Shown here piece by piece: positions 4,467 through 5,670 of a DNA stretch of 5,670 nt (its first letter is position 1; the number at the start of each line of letters is the position of its first letter). The notes under the pieces were generated by a model. The model worked only from the letters and a program-made list of their open reading frames with translations, was not told the DNA's origin and made no database searches. Source of the DNA: Desulfobacterales bacterium (GTDB lineage Bacteria; Desulfobacterota; Desulfobacteria; Desulfobacterales; Desulfobacteraceae); assembly GCA_022361315.1 (NCBI GenBank), contig JAKSBB010000406.1, positions 1-5,670 on the forward strand, in the 5' to 3' direction. The translations under genes were made by a program, and so were the position numbers.

Positions 4467-5657
4467 TTACGTTTTCGTTCCGTCCAGGGGCCGGGCCGGC
4501 AGCGTTACGGTGAACACCGATCCTTTTCCCATTTCGGTATCAAACCGGATCTCACCCTGATGTTCATCAATGATCTTTTTGGTGGTCATCAAACCGAATC
4601 CCGTACCATGGGTCCCCTTGGTGGTGATAAATTCCTTGAACAACGCCCGGGCGATATCCGGCTCAATGCCGCTGCCGTTGTCCCGTACCCGGTAAATCAC
4701 GCAGTCATTTACCCTTTCTACATCAATGGACACCTTGCGATTTCCGGCATCATCGTTTTCCGAAAAGCTGTCAAAGGCATTGGTCACCAGATTGAACAGG
4801 GCGTTGTACATGGCCGTGCAGTCCACACGGACCTTCAGTTCCGATGCCAGCGGTGTCATGGTCAATTCAATCCCCTGCATCTCCGCCCGGTGTGCCAGCA
4901 GGGTCATCAGCTCATTTACCGGGTGGTTGGGATCAACTTTCTTGGGTTTGAGCCGGCTGGTTTTGGCATAGTTGAGCAGATCCAGAGAGAGGTTGGTGAT
5001 TTTATCGATGTTGCCCTTCATCATCTCCCAGCCCTTCACCAGATACTCCCGGTTTTCATTCTCTATGCCCTGCTCCAGGATAAACGAAGAGCCCTTGAGG
5101 CCCCCGGCAATATTTTTGATGACATGGGACATGCCGGCCACAGTCTGGCCGATGGTCACCAGATTCTCACTTTCATCCAGTTTTCTGTCCTTTTCCCGGA
5201 TCAGGGTTTTGAGGTCATCCATATAGGTTCGGATTCTGGCATTGATGGAAATCCGGTCCACAGCTTTTCCCACGGATATTTCAAGCTCTTCCGAGTCAAT
5301 GGGTTTGGTGATGAAATCCGCGGCCTCATACTGGAGGCTTTTCACGGCCAGATCCATATCCCCGTGGCCTGTGATCATGATTACCTCGGTTTCGGGACGG
5401 GTCTGTTTGATGCGCCGGAGCAGTTCAATCCCATTGATACCCGGCATTTTAATATCCGAAATAACAATATCCGGTTTCTTCGCCTTGAAAATGGACAACC
5501 CCTCCTCACCGTCCGCTGCCAGCAACACCTTGAATCCGGCATGGGTCAGGGTGATATTGAGCACATTCCGGATTCCCGCCTCATCATCCACCAGCAATAT
5601 TGTGTAGATATGGTCCTGATTTCGACCCAGATCTTGATTTTTATTGGAATCAGCCAT
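4467..5657 (-). CDS. Receiver-histidine kinase without PAS domain (396 aa)
   Basis: A soluble kinase with its receiver at the N-terminus. After a polar 17-residue lead, the receiver (about 18-137) has D24-D25-E26, phospho-acceptor D68 (VISDIKMPG), T96 and K118. A short charged linker (about 140-165) leads straight into the HisKA-like helix with H178 (GMSHVIKNIAGGLKG), then the ATPase domain with N293 (FNLVTNAFDSF), G1 D326-N-G-S-G, F-box LFKEF near 340 and G2 G351-T-G-F-G. Val, not Asp/Glu, follows H178. All residues needed for ATP binding appear present. With no sensor domain it must sense through the receiver, the linker or a partner protein, so another kinase may feed it phosphate. The start is supported by GAGGAGGAGA immediately upstream. 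It is the first gene of the cluster visible here, 15 bases ahead of the 178-aa gene; the promoter must lie beyond the right edge. It is a paralogue of the kinase at 913-2409. Confidence 0.93.
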   Translation of the reverse strand: MADSNKNQDLGRNQDHIYTILLVDDEAGIRNVLNITLTHAGFKVLLAADGEEGLSIFKAKKPDIVISDIKMPGINGIELLRRIKQTRPETEVIMITGHGDMDLAVKSLQYEAADFITKPIDSEELEISVGKAVDRISINARIRTYMDDLKTLIREKDRKLDESENLVTIGQTVAGMSHVIKNIAGGLKGSSFILEQGIENENREYLVKGWEMMKGNIDKITNLSLDLLNYAKTSRLKPKKVDPNHPVNELMTLLAHRAEMQGIELTMTPLASELKVRVDCTAMYNALFNLVTNAFDSFSENDDAGNRKVSIDVERVNDCVIYRVRDNGSGIEPDIARALFKEFITTKGTHGTGFGLMTTKKIIDEHQGEIRFDTEMGKGSVFTVTLPARPLDGTKT

Positions 5658-5660
5658 GGG

Positions 5661-5670
5661 TCTCCTCCTC
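5661..5670 (-). promoter_or_regulatory. Ribosome binding site of the receiver-kinase gene
   Basis: GAGGAGGAGA on the minus strand, ending 3 bases before ATG 5657, at the window edge. It is a strong match that fixes the start; the promoter is not in view. Confidence 0.8.

Noticed and set aside
1..5670. CRISPR array, tRNA, rRNA, insertion sequence or integration site
   Set aside because: I saw no spaced direct repeats of CRISPR size, no tRNA-like clover elements, and no transposase or terminal inverted repeats.

Overview
The window looks like a signalling cluster from a bacterium. The coding style, strong GGAGG-type ribosome binding sites, and sensor kinases with an N-terminal receiver and a Cys-containing PAS domain together suggest an anaerobic Desulfobacterota (delta-proteobacterial, perhaps Desulfobacteraceae) genome. 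That placement is inference; no phylogenetic marker is present. All seven genes I accept lie on the minus strand, so transcription runs from position 5670 towards 1.

Layout in transcription order: (1) a receiver-histidine kinase (5657-4467); (2) a 178-residue protein of unknown function (4451-3915); (3) a two-domain universal stress protein (3912-2998). Genes 1 to 3 are nearly contiguous, with gaps of 15 and 2 bases. A 142-base spacer follows, carrying a hairpin with two alternative pairings and a perfect palindrome. Next come (4) a stand-alone receiver protein (2855-2406), overlapping by ATGA with (5) a receiver-PAS-histidine kinase (2409-913). After a weak terminator-like site there is a near-consensus sigma70 promoter driving (6) an extremely acidic 126-residue protein (778-398). 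Last is (7) the N-terminal 110 residues of a metallo-beta-lactamase-fold hydrolase starting at GTG 331 and running off the left end.

The two kinases are paralogues: their receivers are about 55 % identical by hand count and their HisKA-like segments share an unusual H-box (SHxIKxI) without the usual acidic residue after the histidine. With the single receiver between them they could form a phosphorelay that controls, or is read out with, the stress protein and its unknown partner. This is inferred from gene order and domains only. There is no RNA gene, CRISPR array, insertion sequence or long gene-free stretch; every gap is under 150 bases.
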